64,000 nt of DNA from Haemaphysalis longicornis. Taxonomy: Eukaryota > Arthropoda > Arachnida > Ixodida > Ixodidae. Below are positions 52,121-64,000 of this stretch, piece after piece. The notes under the pieces were generated by a model. The model made no database searches and was not told the DNA's origin. It worked only from the letters and a program-made list of their open reading frames with translations. Every line of letters begins with the position of its first letter. Position 1 is the stretch's first letter. The stretch spans positions 203,013,422 to 203,077,421 of the forward strand of contig CM023449.1 in NCBI GenBank assembly GCA_013339765.2. Direction: 5' to 3'. Position numbers and translations under genes: made by a program.

Positions 52121-52162
52121 GCACGGAGCGGCACTGCCAGCACGGGCAGTGCCGCTCCGTGC
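52121..52162. repeat. Perfect 18-bp hairpin, 6-base loop
   Basis: gcacggagcggcactgcc (52121-52138), loop agcacg, then the exact inverse complement (52145-52162). It is GC-rich and sits at the head end of the minus-strand SINE. Confidence 0.9.
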
Positions 52163-52326
52163 TGGCGATACCTACAGCTTTCACAGTGCTTACAGACGCG
52201 AAGGCAAGAGTTAAAGCGTTTATCACAAGTTTTGCATACTTACTTTAAAAGGCTATTCTGTGGCCACACATTGGTGTGACGGATTGCCCCTGCTGGTGGC
52301 CTTTCCTTTAACTTTTTTCAATAATA

Positions 52327-52402
52327 TCATTCATTCATTCATTCATTCATTCATTCATTCATTCATTCATTCATTCATTCATTCATTCATTCATTCATTC
52401 AT
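52327..52402 (+). repeat. (ATTC)n microsatellite
   Basis: About 19 tetranucleotide units without interruption, then a few degenerate units to 52425. Confidence 0.97.
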
Positions 52403-52425
52403 TAACTCATTCATGCATTCATTCG

Positions 52426-53774
52426 TGCTTAACACTTCTAGACCTATTTACCACGTGCGAAAGCAAAGACTACGCACATGACGCTTCATAAAAGGTTGCC
52501 TTGCTGGAGATTACGCAGCATTTTGTCTAGCTGTATCTGGATGCATCCTTTCGCCTGTGAGCAGAACAGTCAGAGCGAGCCAAATCGGTACGCCATCGAT
52601 TTCGAGACAGGAACCAAGCGTCAACCGAGCCTCCGGCAAAGCACCATCTTTGCGTTCCAGCATTCTCTTTCTCTGGCCTTGTTCTTGCAAAAGGAGGCAG
52701 CGCAGTGTTATCTAGTATAAGTTGTTGAACCATGGATTACTCACGGGGTTTTCTTGCGCTGATTCGCCAGTAGAGATGTCCTAGCCGTCGCCTCAATGAT
52801 AAGGCACAGGCGAAGCAGCCATTTCCCCCTCGCCTCGTAATATGGAACAGAAGTGGCGAAGCTCTGGGCATGCGAGGCGATAAGAAAAATAATGGCTCGA
52901 ATCCACGCTGTGAACGTGATTGGAAAACAAAGCTTTAATCGACATCCACAACAATTGCCCATGCGAGGTCACTTGAATTCAGGCACGTTACTCTACAAAG
53001 AGTGCCAGCCCTTACATGGGATTAGCGTCGGCCACGTCCGGGCTACAGTGGTGGACGCCGCCGCTGTATCCGAGATGGGCGTCGGAGGAAAAAAAAATGG
53101 AGAGGAGTCTGTCGAAGGGTGAGACAGCGGAACCTAGCCATCGTAATGTGCTTGATCGGGGCTACACGACTGCGCGACACAAGCGAAGACACCGAAACAA
53201 TTCGGCATGTAAGCTGACTGATTCCCAGTTATACCAATTTAAACTAGTTATACAGTAGGTTTCAGAATTGCGAGAAAGCCGAGGGAACTTTTATAATCGC
53301 TGTTTATCAGAACCGCCTGCTGCCTTCGCCTTTTGTAATACCTCTTTAAACACAACCGAATTGGTATTCACCAACTTAGAAAACGGAGTCCCATTCGTGG
53401 CAAGCAGTGAGCCAAAGGTAGCGTTCATCTTGCAGCCAGATATCTGTATGTAGTCTCTGCATTTTATTTTCCCAACCTGCAAACCAATACTTAATGTATA
53501 TTTCCCGTACGACCAGTTGATTCCGTCGGGGTCGGGTTACGCAGGAGGTGCTGTCGAACAAGTTAATTAAGCTCTGCAAAGAAAGCGCGCAATGGACGCG
53601 AAGCTGCGGGAAAAGAGGCCGAAAACAACTGTCGCTAAAGCAGACGGAAAAGCCGACGGAATGGATCCCGCCCTCGCTAGCGCCGGGGTGAGCTGGCTCC
53701 GGCGCGCGGGGAAAAGCTGGGTAATAGCGCCCATTCGCCGCGCCATCTACACTGTGCTCCGCGAGTGAGGGATA
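52426..53774. other. Spacer, nothing identified
   Basis: No recognisable gene. 53580-53770 is GC-rich with no motif I can name. Confidence 0.35.
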
Positions 53775-54395
53775 TTAAAGGGGCCATAGAGACAAAACAC
53801 ATGTTTGGTTCATATGAACGATTACACTGTGGGAATCATACTTCACCACTTTTAACGTAAACTTCGCTCAAATAGACTGTATAATTAGGAAAAACCCGGA
53901 ATGCCATGCGACCCACTAGCTCATTTCCCGCAACAGAAACTATGATGTCATAAGCGCTGCTGTGCGATTTGCTGAGGCCGGCCAAAGCAAAAGCAAATTA
54001 GACAGGACTTATAAGCTTGCCGGACAGTTATTTACGCGTAAATGTAGGGAACATTCTTTTTACATAAGTAAGAATTGTGTGGTGAACAAATAAAGTTCGG
54101 AACGAACACGTAAACACCCAAGCAGTTACTGCGGCACTTTGCCGGTTGACCGCTAACACAGCCGTCTGACCCGCTGGACTTGTCTGAAACAACACTGGCC
54201 CACTGACATAAGCGGCACGGTCGCTTGCGTCACCATTATTGTCCAGTCAGAGCTTACGTTTTCCGGAACGATTAGTATGAACCTTAATAGAAATACGGCA
54301 GGTGTAGAAGTCCTGCCAGGAGCAAAATGCGTACCTGGCCCTTCAGCAGTTTGCAGTGCCATCTATGAAAGTTGGCGATAAACAAGATAACCAAT
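53775..54395 (+). mobile_element. Truncated relative of the 30736-31859 TTAA element
   Basis: Begins TTAA aggggccatagagac and follows the reverse complement of 31860 downward (shared cacttttaacgtaaacttcg and ctcatttcccgcaacagaa) for about 500 bases before similarity fades. No matching right end is found. Confidence 0.7.
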
Positions 54396-56732
54396 CATGG
54401 CCTCCGCGATCGGCGACCGGCGACCGGCTGCACGCCGTTGCTCCGGCCGTCCCATCAGGCGCATCCCCACGCTAAAAAAAACGAACGAAGCTCACACTAA
54501 CACGTAAGACTTGAAGGTAACGAAGCTGGACGCAGCAGTTGCGTGTTTCCTCTTTTTTGCATCGCGGCATTGTATAAGCGTCACCGCTGTACCAGCGACC
54601 ACAGCTGGACGTTCGTCCAACTCCATCGCACACGTCTCTGCGCGCACGTCGCCTTCCTTCGTCCCGCGCAGTTATCGCTACGGCGGCGGCGTCCTCGCCT
54701 TCCTCCGCCAGGTGGCGACACGGGTCCCGCGCACTTCTCCGTTCCCTCGTCGCCAATTTCTCCCCGCCATCGGCCGCGGCTCAAATCCAGGCGCTTGCGG
54801 AAGCGGGTGTGATTTGACGTCTAGCTTTCAAGGTCAAAACTTGTCACCCCGAGAAGTCTGCGCTAGGCAGCGTATTGTAGCTTTCGCTACAAAATGTAAT
54901 GCGGCTCACTTCGCAACGTGCCGTGAAGTGGCGGCGTTAGCCGATGGCTGAGCCGCTCGCACCGGCTCCCCTGAATGGGTTGGCGCTGATTGGGGAGCCT
55001 GGTGTCTTCGCCGTCGTCATTCCTCTTAACTCCCCTGCGGGCGTCAATTTTTATTCAATAATAACCTTGACAATGATATTAAGGGCCGTATTCTGAGTCC
55101 CTCCTCGACTCCGATTGCTCCCTCCACTTAGATGAAGGGAAGGATTCCCCATTGCCTATGCATGCGGAAATCGATTTCAAGGGCCTGCTCCACTGGAGGC
55201 TCAAGTGGAGGAAAGATATAGAATACCAGGGTAAGTCGGCTCGTCTCAGAAGCTTAGAGAAACTGAACTCAGGCAAAGGTGTGCCAGTGATCAACGAAAG
55301 GGTGACCATGTTACGGAGCGAGCGTACGGAATGGTACGCAGTACTTTCTCGGAGGTTACGTATAGGTTTATTATAGATAGTTATTTATGGTAATGAACAA
55401 GGTTGCGGTTGCCATGCCATGCTGTTACAACGGTCACCGACCAGGCCCCATCGCGCAAGAAACTTTAAGATCCAGTCCACTGCAACGCAAATTGAAATTG
55501 TAAGCATGTATATGAAGTTTCTCAGCACACTGAAATATTTTCTGCTTGTGACTACATGCACACCCTTTGTGATCCTACATTTGTGAATAAAACTGCTGGG
55601 TGTATTGAAAGAACAATGGTTACTGCCGTTCCTTTCTGTCTTGGCTGACCAGCGGACCAGTATGGTGCAATCGAAGAAGTGCACGAAACAAACACGTTTT
55701 TGTTTTAATTTGTGATTGATCGCCTTAGTTAATTGGCTTAATGAAACTTGTAGGGACTAGAGTTTATTCTAGCGGACAACCATGGATCTGTCCGTTTACC
55801 TCATGTCAGACAGCAAACGGAAATTCCAACTTTACTGTGAAATACGCGATGATAAAATGCAGATAAAACCTGGCGTAATTTCCGAGTCATCGCCGCTGCT
55901 AATTTCCATATAATTTGTTTTGCGATAGTGTTGATGAAACAAAACTTACAACCGTTTTCTGTATCTATACACTCGCCGCGGGGCCATGCAGAGCAAACGG
56001 GTATTCTGTAACGTTCAGAACGTCACTGTAAACTTGATGTGACAATTATATGAAGCACAGTGTACTATTTGAACATCTGTGGCGGCCAATTTCTTTATAA
56101 TTTTTTTAGTATACCAAGATTTGGTCGACATAGCCTGCAACATTTCACCTCTAAAACGTCCACAGATGCACTTTGCTTATTTTCAGTCAGAGGGATAATC
56201 TGGCGTTTAATCTACTTGTCGCAACGGTTGAGGAGCCGCCGATTACGAATGGAGCAAGAACTTGCATCTTCATACCCCTCGCGTCATTATTTTGTTCTCT
56301 TGCATCTTCTTGCGAGGCCCCTTCTCATCGTCGCCCGTGTTTCACAGCCCCCGCTGAGGAATGTGGACCTGCCTACGCCGCTAAAATCGAAACGTAACAG
56401 CATAACGCAGATGTGCCACAGATATTACAATGTCGCTCAGGAATCATTCAGCAAAATTCGTTTCCGGCGTTTTTCGATCTCTTAGCAATACAACCGGTTT
56501 TACGTCCAATAAACGTTGATTCGAATGCCAGAAAAGAGAGCGGCCACCCGTTGCCTCAACTTAATAGCCTTGACGGTACAGAACTGAATTAATACCGTAC
56601 GCCCGCATTTGAACCTATTAATGAGGGAAACATCATTTAAGGTACAAGGACAAGGGCAGGGGAAATTTTAAGAACAGAAAGATAAACAATACAGATTTTT
56701 GATCTGCATCGCAAAGCACACTTTATTAGGCC
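54396..56732. other. Spacer, partly GC-rich, nothing identified
   Basis: 54400-54800 is GC-rich with overlapping open frames on both strands, none with a recognisable domain. The remainder is AT-rich. Confidence 0.35.
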
Positions 56733-57868
56733 CACGGGAGCTTTATAAAGCATGTTTCATGTTTGCTTTTTTTGAAAATTGTATTGAATGTGGATCTGAG
56801 GTCAACACTCACAACTCCAATTTACCTCCATGAAAACAGACAATTTTGGGGAGTGGTGTAGTGGAGGCTTTGGCCTGTAGAATAAGGCAAAGGTAATAAA
56901 TTGGATTGATCCTCGAAGCATAGTGATCAAATAACCGAAGAAATTGAATGTTTCGATTGGTGTGCCTTGGCGCAAAAGGTCGCCATATCAAATCTTGTAG
57001 TTCACTTTAATTTTCTGAGGTTCATTGCACACCCAATAATGTGAGAAAGGATTGTTCCAAGTTTTACTAAAAATTCTTTATTAGGTTAGAAGTTATGAAT
57101 GTTCGCGTCTGGAGAAATCGCCAAAGAATAGGTTCTGAGAAACTCGACCAAAATGTTTTGAAGCAAGTGCAGCGCTTACATAAGATGACCAGAAGTGCTA
57201 AAATACCCACATTCGTAGCCAGTTCCATCTTGGGCCTTGCTCGCGTCTGATGTTGCTCGTGTTGCACATCGCCTTTTTTTTCTAGCTTGCTTTTGTATTA
57301 TCAGTGCTCTGGTGGGATGCATTTGCGATGCGCGGCTGATCATTCGTTTTTGGTATTTGGTTTTTCATTTTGTGAGTCGTTGCACTCTAAACTTTCCCCT
57401 ACTGTGGCTGCCAGTAAGAAAAAGTAAACGACAAAGAGTAAGAAAAACCCCCAAAGAATCCAAAGTTCCTTTGACGCGCACACGAAGGCTACAGAACGTA
57501 AAAACACGTGCGTAACATCAGGCATCTGCATGGAGAGAATTTTCATTTAAATCGGCAAATAGAGGCCTGAAAACACTATTCGGGCTATATTTCATTTTTT
57601 ACGTCACACGATTGTTCAATAACAATCTAAGACCTCCAAAACAGGCAACTTTTGGGTTGCACACAAAATTGCCAGTTTCCATGTCGGTTTCGTACACTCC
57701 TACTGGGCGCACTTATTTATATGTAGCGTTTGAAAGAGACTGTCTAAGAAGAAATCTTTCTCAGTAAAATGACGTCCAATAAATTCCACATTTAACAAAG
57801 AGGAAAACAGTGAATTGACCTTTTGTAGTTATTCTTGTGAATTTCACTTGGCCTCACACATTAAAAGA
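56733..57868 (+). repeat. Duplicated 5'-flank segment (partner 27884-30300)
   Basis: Uninterrupted version of the segment found 2.7 kb before copy B exon 1, same orientation. It acts as the empty site for the 28334-29579 insertion. Beyond about 57870 similarity to the copy B flank stops. Confidence 0.85.
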
Positions 57869-58800
57869 GGGAACTTTGTTGTTTCCGACGGCCGTGTTAT
57901 CGGAAGTACATAGTCGGCTCCGAGAAGCGTAGTGCGGAACAGCGCTTGTGAAATAAACCCGTCTAGTCGCACCGCCAACAGGGGCTATAATATTGCTTTT
58001 CATTTTTAAAAGCAGCCATGGCCATTTATTTTTGTCATGCGGAGCGCAAAAGCTGTAGAAAGCCATTTAGAGGACTGTCGCAGCACGGACGGCAGTTGAT
58101 TTCATCCATCGGCTCCGCTCTCCGTGGTGTGGTGAAAAACGGCGAAACAGCCCCTTCGGAATTACGCTCTCTCCGGCCGATGGGACGCCGGAGCAATGGA
58201 GCGCCGCCGGCAGCCCATCCCGGAGGCTATGACCAAGCACTGGCACTGATGATGATTATGATCATGATTAGATACCTTCCCTTTGTATCGGGACGTCGGC
58301 TGTCACCAAATTCTACTTATTTGCCCTAAGCTTAACTAACCTAATGAGTTCGCCCCCCAGCACACCCCCCCGTTTTAACTCCAATCACTACCCTCATTCC
58401 TGCCCGTCCACACCTGTTGCACACCCCCCTCCCCCTTCTGTTCTAAATTCTAATTGGGTAGATTACTATACCTATGTCCCGCTCCCATCCCTACTTTTCC
58501 TCTCATTACCACTTCACCCCTCTATGGCCCTGACGTTGAGGATCCAGCTCACACCAAATCCAAAGCCTCCATCATTGTCCCTTCCCCATTGTTCCGCAGC
58601 AGCCGCACCTCTGTGCACTCTATGACATTATGGTCTAAGGTTTCGCGATCCCTGCCGCAGCATAACCAAGTTGCGCCCTGTTGCCTGTGGTTAGCCGTGA
58701 ATGTCTGTGTTCTCAGACACACCGCCCGGGCTTCAAATAGCAATACATGCCCCACAGTGCTCTATGTTTCATTAGAGCCGCGTTCTACCTCACTTTTCTT

Positions 58801-60588
58801 TTAAAAGGTCCCTGAAAGGCGTTTTGAGCACACTAAATTGACTAGCGCAATCGTTAGATTGGGTCGTCAACATCATCTGTGCCAAGTATTAGTCTTTTCC
58901 GCGCAGCGGAAAGCTCACACTTTTTTTGCAAAGTTTGTCGCTTTTTTCTCACCCTTTCCTTCGTGTTTTTGGACGCCGCCATCTTCACATGTCTACATCA
59001 TCGATTCCCAGATGTTCGTCATGAGCTAGACATCCTGCTATTGGGCGGCTTTTTCACGCACTTCCGGCAAAGAGATGAGTCGTCTGCTCAGCGTCGGCTC
59101 GCCGGCTGATCTGCCAGTGGAGTGCCGGAGTGCTTGGACATTTTAGGACAAACGAAAAAAGTGTAAACAAACGCTTAACCTGTTTGTATTGAATGCAACA
59201 GGGCCATAACACGACATGAATATTGTCTTACTTGAGTACGTTCCATAAAGAAAGCGTTGAAGCCCCGTGGCACTTCTTTCTTGCAATCGCAGAGAACGCC
59301 CTGACCCGAATGCCCGGGTTTGACGCACACATTTTATTCAACTTCCCAACAATCCAGAGATGCGTTTTGAACGAACACAACGTCACAACATGCGTTGCAA
59401 GTCCGAACCGCGATTGACAGACGATGGGTTGCCTCCTCCTGCCCGTCGTAAATTCGGCACTCACCTCGCGCGCGGTTTGCGGGCACGAACAGCAAGTCAC
59501 TTAACTCTGGCGCACAAGCCGAGATGGCTTTTAGCCACGCACACTGCACATACCCCATGCGAGGTTGAGTCGTACGCCGCTTCAGAAAGATAATCCAGAC
59601 CATGGGAAGCACTATCCACCCGCAGAAGCACAACGTCGCATTTCATCGCGAAACAAAGGCGTCCACAACACACACACCATCGCCTCCTGTAATGCCAAAC
59701 GCATGTCGCACTTCCCAATGGGAGTGAGTGGTACACCTGCAGTCCCCACATGTCGCCAGGTGGAGCCCCGAGCTGAACCGGGATCACGCAACCGTAACTG
59801 ACTTCTGGGGCGGTTTGTGCCTTGTTGCCAGGGCAACCGATGTTTGATATTGTCAAAGAAATGGTGCTCGCTCCAGCGCTAGAATTCTCAGAGCCGCGCC
59901 GGAGCATGTTTTGCCAACGTTGCCGCTCTCCACCACGCGTCGCCCCAAGCTGAACTGGCGTTTTGTGCACGGGTTCTGTATCGGTTTAAAATGTCTTTTT
60001 CACATGCCGCCGGCAGGAATTACCACCGCCACAAAATAAGACCCGGCACCAACGGGGCCACATCTGATACGGCGCTTTTTGGATAAACAGTGCGCTGTGC
60101 ATCCAAGGGAGCGAGCGCAGGATCCTCCCCGTGCGGCTGCGAGTTCGCCGCCGATAAAAAGTCGCGTGCCACCGATAGCAAAGTTCTGCAGCAACGTACA
60201 CCGCGAAAGGGCAAGGCCAGGCCGCCGCACACATGGGGCCAGATTTTTCGTTCGCTTTTCCAGCCTTGAGCGGAGTGTAGGATTCATGGTGTCAACAAAG
60301 CTTGCCCGTAGCAGACGGCTGTGCGAGCAGCGCAATAGCGGAAGTACGTCACCGCCGAGGAGCGCAGCATCATGGGAGGCAAGGCTCGCTCGCCGTCAAC
60401 AGCGGAGAGTAAGTTGAAAGGAGGAGGAAACGCAGTGCGACGATAATGCGCGGTTTTTGATTTACGATTTCTCAGCTAATACTCATCGCTTTAACAAAAT
60501 TCTTGCGGGAGGAGATTGCTAATACATTGCTTTATTTGGTTACATGTACATCCACGCATCGGCGGAAGGTATTTCAGGACCCCTTTAA
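58801..60588. mobile_element. TTAA-flanked non-autonomous DNA element inside a retroelement ORF
   Basis: A 1780-bp body (58805-60584) with ends aaggtccctgaaa and the inverse of aggggtcctgaaa, flanked by TTAA at 58801-58804 and 60585-60588. Inside is mixed sequence with GC-rich parts and open frames on both strands, none a transposase. The host RT reading frame continues across when the element and one TTAA are discounted, which fixes the insertion exactly. Confidence 0.85.
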
Positions 60589-60647
60589 GGTGGGCCTCAT
60601 GCGCATGCGTGTATTCTGCGCCGGCGTTAAGCCATACTCCTAAATAT

Positions 60648-60848
60648 TTATACTCCTTTACCCGTGGTATTTCTATATTGCTGAGCTGATACCGATTTGG
60701 GCTCCCTGTCGTCGTTTGAGACCTTGATCCTTGATTTTTCTCTGCTAAAAGATAGCCCGAGGTGCGTCGCTTTCTCTCCGCATATATCCATCAGGCGCTG
60801 CATCCCCATTCGGTTATCCGCCATGAACAATATGTCATCTGCGTACAT
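60648..60848 (-). pseudogene. RT catalytic fragment (YADD)
   Basis: 66 codons starting MYADDILFMADNRMGMQRLM, the RT active-site block. Part of the element 58245-61605. Confidence 0.8.
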
Positions 60849-61231
60849 TAATCTTGGACTTCGCTGTTATCCCTACCTGTCCGTTATTAATGCTTAATAA
60901 ATCGAATCCCAGCCTACTGCCCTCTTCCACTCTAAACCCCCCACGTAGATCATGAACAGCAGTCGAAAAAGAGCACATCATTGTTTCAAACCCTTGTATG
61001 TGTAACCATCCTATAAAGAGGACATCCTTGTTTCAAACCCTTGTAGATGTATACCGGCCTATTCTATGCTACCCTCTCCCACACTTTTTTCCCCTGGCTC
61101 TCCCGGTATAGCTCCCTGAGTAAGTCAACGAATTCTGCCCCTACTCCCTCGTCCTCGTGGATACTCCATAGCCGCGTCCTGTCCACATTCTCATAAGCCG
61201 CTTTAATGCCCAGAAAGGCAAACCACAAAGG

Positions 61232-61648
61232 TCAGTTTTTCTTCTTAGCCACCTCTATGCATTGACTAACTACAAATAGGTTGTCGTCTAGTCTTCTGTG
61301 CTTTCGAAACCCTATTTGAAGCACGCCTAGCAATGTATTTTCTTCTACCCACTGCTCTAGTGCAAGTTTCACTGCTTGCATTCCTGACGTGTATAGCACG
61401 GACGTGACAGAGACTGGCTTGTACGAGCTCGGTTTAGTCTCGTCTTCTTTGCCCTTATAGATTAGGCTCATCGTATGCCACGTGTCCGGTATTTCCCTCT
61501 TCTCCATCCCTGTGCTGATTTCATGTAGTAGCCTTCCCTCGCTAATTGGTCCTAATTGGTTGATCAACTCCACCGGTATCTTATCCGTGCACACTTCAGC
61601 AGTATTGCAGCGCCACCTATTAAAGTTGGCGATAAACAAGATTGTCAA
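61232..61648 (-). pseudogene. RT N-terminal fragment
   Basis: 138 codons with IPDTWHTMSLIYKGK, YKPVSVTSVLY, LGVLQIGFRKHRRLDDNLFV and CIEVAKKK, the early RT motifs. Part of the element 58245-61605. The first codons may belong to the sequence outside the element. Confidence 0.8.
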
Positions 61649-61661
61649 ATGGGTGTCTCTG

Positions 61662-62443
61662 AGTTGGGAGCAGCCCTGGTCAGCTCCCTATATATAACTT
61701 TGAGGCTTTGCTCTTAACATGTCAATGTCGGCTCCACAAAAACATGATTTATCGGGAGGATTGAAACATGGTTCACTATTTTCACTATTTTTTATATCTT
61801 TTATATTTTTTGGTGCTTAAAATGCGCCCCGACCTATTATGTACAATTACTCTATTATAGCGATTACATGTGTTACTTCCGCAAAATATGCATTTCTGTT
61901 GAAATACACGTCGTTACACGATACTGCTTATGGGAGTAAGCGCAAAGAATGCTGCGGTTTAAAATCAAATAATGTAGCGCCGGTGGCCGCCGCTACGCTG
62001 GAAGCTTCAATTTCTATGGCGTTCCTCGAAGTGTCACTATAGCCTAATACCAGAGAAAATTTTAAAGAAAGGTCGTGTCTTTCACCGGATTACAGAGCGG
62101 TTGCCTTCACTGTAGAACCAAACGTTAAGAAAGCACTTGGCTCGCTTTGTACTGGAGCCTTATTCTACTCTTATACTCCTTGTGAAGTACTTTGATGAGG
62201 GACCGAGAATGCTTGTTACACACGTGTCCCACTCATATTTGTGGCGGTTATCAGAGTGCAGGAAACATCCAAACTGATCTCTCACTTGACTTCGAAATGC
62301 GTTTTAATGTACCGCAACGCTGATAGGTCTACTTTAACGCACGGGGTACTCAACTTGGAAGAGCAAACAAGCAATTTTTGTTGCACTGGGAAGGTCTTCG
62401 CAGAACCAGAGCAGTGCTTTGAAGAAATACAGTTTGTTGGTTT
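61662..62443. other. Spacer, nothing identified
   Basis: No recognisable gene or repeat. Confidence 0.35.
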
Positions 62444-62690
62444 TAAATGCATAGCATTTCAGTAACTCATGATGTCACCTGCGTTGACGTCCGTAGTCCG
62501 CACCGTCGTTGTCCCTACTATAAAAAAAAATACTATCCGGTGCCCGGTTTCGATCCCTCGACCCTGCGGGCGGAACGCAATGTACATGGTGCTCCACCCA
62601 CTGCCTAAAAAGCCGACACAGAATGGGACGCTACCAACGCGCCTTATATCGTTGACTCATTCAAATTACTGCTGACGAGCGCTCTCTCGT
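62444..62690 (-). repeat. Modular repeat, tRNA-like middle, partial, minus strand
   Basis: Read on the minus strand it matches about 39470-39744: Pol III-like gatcgaaaccgggcaccgg, then an A/T-rich link, then the end atgctatgcatttaaa. The attacacc... start is missing. Confidence 0.6.
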
Positions 62691-64000
62691 CAGCAGTTGC
62701 CACAAGTGCAACAACATTAACGTAACGCAAACTACTTAACGTCGTGCGCCCCCGGAAATGCTCTGCATTTGATCGTGCCCCTCGCGAGGAGGATGTTTCA
62801 CTGCGTCTTCTATCGGTCGCGGGAGCCGTGGCGCCATCTGGCGGAGGCGCGGCACAACTCGTAGCACTTTGAAAAGATGCGGCGCCAGTTTTGTACAGGG
62901 CGTCGACTTTCTCCATATCTGCGAACTGTAATGCTAGAGTTTAAATAAGAGAACGGAAGGAGGCGCATTAAAATCTCGAAACTTTTTTCTACAGTGGATG
63001 TAGTATTTCATTTTGCAAAAATCAAGAATCTATGAATTTTTTTATAAAGGAACACTGAAAATACCCTGGTGTTTTTGATTTGCGAATAAGGTCATAACCT
63101 TGTGGCCCCATTCTGAGAAAAACCGTCGTTGCTTTTTTTGTATTGTCCAGTCATATAACTGGCCGTCTCTGTAAATAGAAAATTAATAAAAAGGAGATTA
63201 TGATACGATGGGAGTTTGGACCTGACTCGACACAGTAGCGCCCAATGAGCGACTACAGTGCTATATCCGCACCCAGCCACCGCCAGAAAAAAGTTGTTGA
63301 TGTTGTTGCTTTCTCTGTCGCACATACCCACCCGGGGAGCGGCTAGGAATGAGCAGCTTTCAGGGGCTAATGTGGCCACATAACAAAATTTGTGAAACTG
63401 TATATTAGAAACTTCAAAGTTGTAGAATAGTGCGCGCCGCGTAACACCTGAAAATAATGGCACGTGAGAAGAACAGGTGCGCATTAGCCGCACAGAGTGA
63501 TGATTATATGGAGGCTGGTGGCGTGTGCCCGTCTGCCTGCTGACGTAATTTGCACCGTAAGACTCCGAAACTAAAGCGATGGAAGAGGCGCCCAAGAGAT
63601 CTAGCACAAGCGAAGCAGGTCGAAGTAATTCGCGCCATAAGACGGAGAAAGCAAAGCGAAGGAAGAGACATAAATAGTATATTGCAGTAGTAGTAGTAAG
63701 AAACACTATTAGCGCAGAGATTTGTTACTAAGTATCGGCAGGTTTTCTCCTTCGAACAGCGTTAGCAGACGTAACTTCTGCGAAACATTTTGATGTACCG
63801 CACGTCTGTAGAGATTATAGTTTGGCGTGGGTATTTATAACGTCACGTATTTTTTTTTTTCAAACAAAAGCTTGTTTCTACCAGGTACACGGTCAGTGCG
63901 CAATTTATCAAGCTTTCATCTAAATATGCAAAGACTGTGTTTCCAAATAAAAACTTGCGCAACAAAACCTGAGCTGCCTTCTGGTAAAACATGAGAAGAT
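62691..64000. other. Right-end spacer, nothing identified
   Basis: A 204-codon open frame on the minus strand (63092-63706) has no domain, no splice context and mixed composition; I do not call it a gene. No carboxypeptidase exon 1 was found here. Confidence 0.35.

Larger units (their letters stand above)
58245..61605 (-). mobile_element. Non-LTR retrotransposon, minus strand, split by a TTAA element
   Basis: From right to left on the minus strand there is an RT start (DKIPVELINQLGPISEGRLL; RRLDDNLFVVSQCIEVAKKK). Next comes a palm region with broken FLGIKAAYENVDRTRLW and GLKQGCPL, then the catalytic MYADDILFMADN (60848 down). It continues YKYLGVWLNAGAEY to 60589. The ORF then meets the TTAA element 58805-60584 and resumes at 58804 with NAALMKHRALWGMYCY. 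A C-terminal zinc-like motif follows (WLCCGRDRETLDHNVIECTE, 58560-58670), and an ATC-rich tail lies near 58245-58265. Stops, frameshifts and probable deletions make it inactive. The clade is not settled. Confidence 0.8.

Noticed and set aside
54396..54951. GC-rich overlapping frames as a gene or CpG promoter
   Set aside because: No domain or start context, and both strands are equally open, as expected from GC-rich DNA with few stops.
63092..63706. 204-codon open frame, minus strand
   Set aside because: No domain, signal, splice context or repeat match; length alone is not enough in a 64-kb AT-rich window.

Overview
This window reads as nuclear DNA of an arthropod, most likely a hard tick (Ixodidae). 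The basis is large GT-AG introns, a tandem serine carboxypeptidase (peptidase family S10, CPVL-like) locus of the kind ticks use on blood-meal protein, and dense decayed non-LTR retrotransposons, tRNA-derived SINEs and short TTAA-flanked elements. No species can be fixed from the sequence alone. No bacterial operon, CRISPR array or intact viral gene is visible.

The locus is on the + strand. Copy A (1-14466) holds exons equivalent to exons 3, 4 and 5 of the complete gene. Its first two exons lie left of the window, exon 4 has a one-base insertion, and exon 5 carries at least ten indels, so it is a pseudogene. Copy C (about 17680-25825) is an exon-less, same-strand duplicate of the long intron 4 of copy A. 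Copy B (33001-45903) is complete: five exons whose splice phases join without a break into a 473-residue pre-enzyme with GGPG oxyanion loop, GESYAG nucleophile (Ser206), Asp390 and His449. Sequence about 3-5 kb upstream of copy B recurs at 56733-57868, which suggests that another copy of the locus, or of its 5' flank, begins near the right end.

Mobile DNA fills the rest. Non-LTR fragments lie at 2990-4866 (+), 7960-8825 (-), 19653-22245 (-), 26860-27255 (+), 28334-29579 (+), 49060-49375 (+) and 58245-61605 (-). SINE copies with (CAAT)n tails sit in the introns, and two tails have become long microsatellites. Two TTAA-flanked, ORF-less elements are complete (30740-31855 and 58805-60584). The second lies inside the reverse-transcriptase ORF of a retroelement, whose frame resumes on the other side. 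A modular repeat family with fixed ends and exchangeable middles occurs at 2240-2896, 39312-39744, 47938-48572 and, in part, 62444-62690.

Only copy B is likely to make protein: a secreted or lysosomal carboxypeptidase. The main interest is the history of the cluster (one live gene, one broken gene, one intron-only ghost, one duplicated flank), which can be ordered by which mobile insertions each copy carries.
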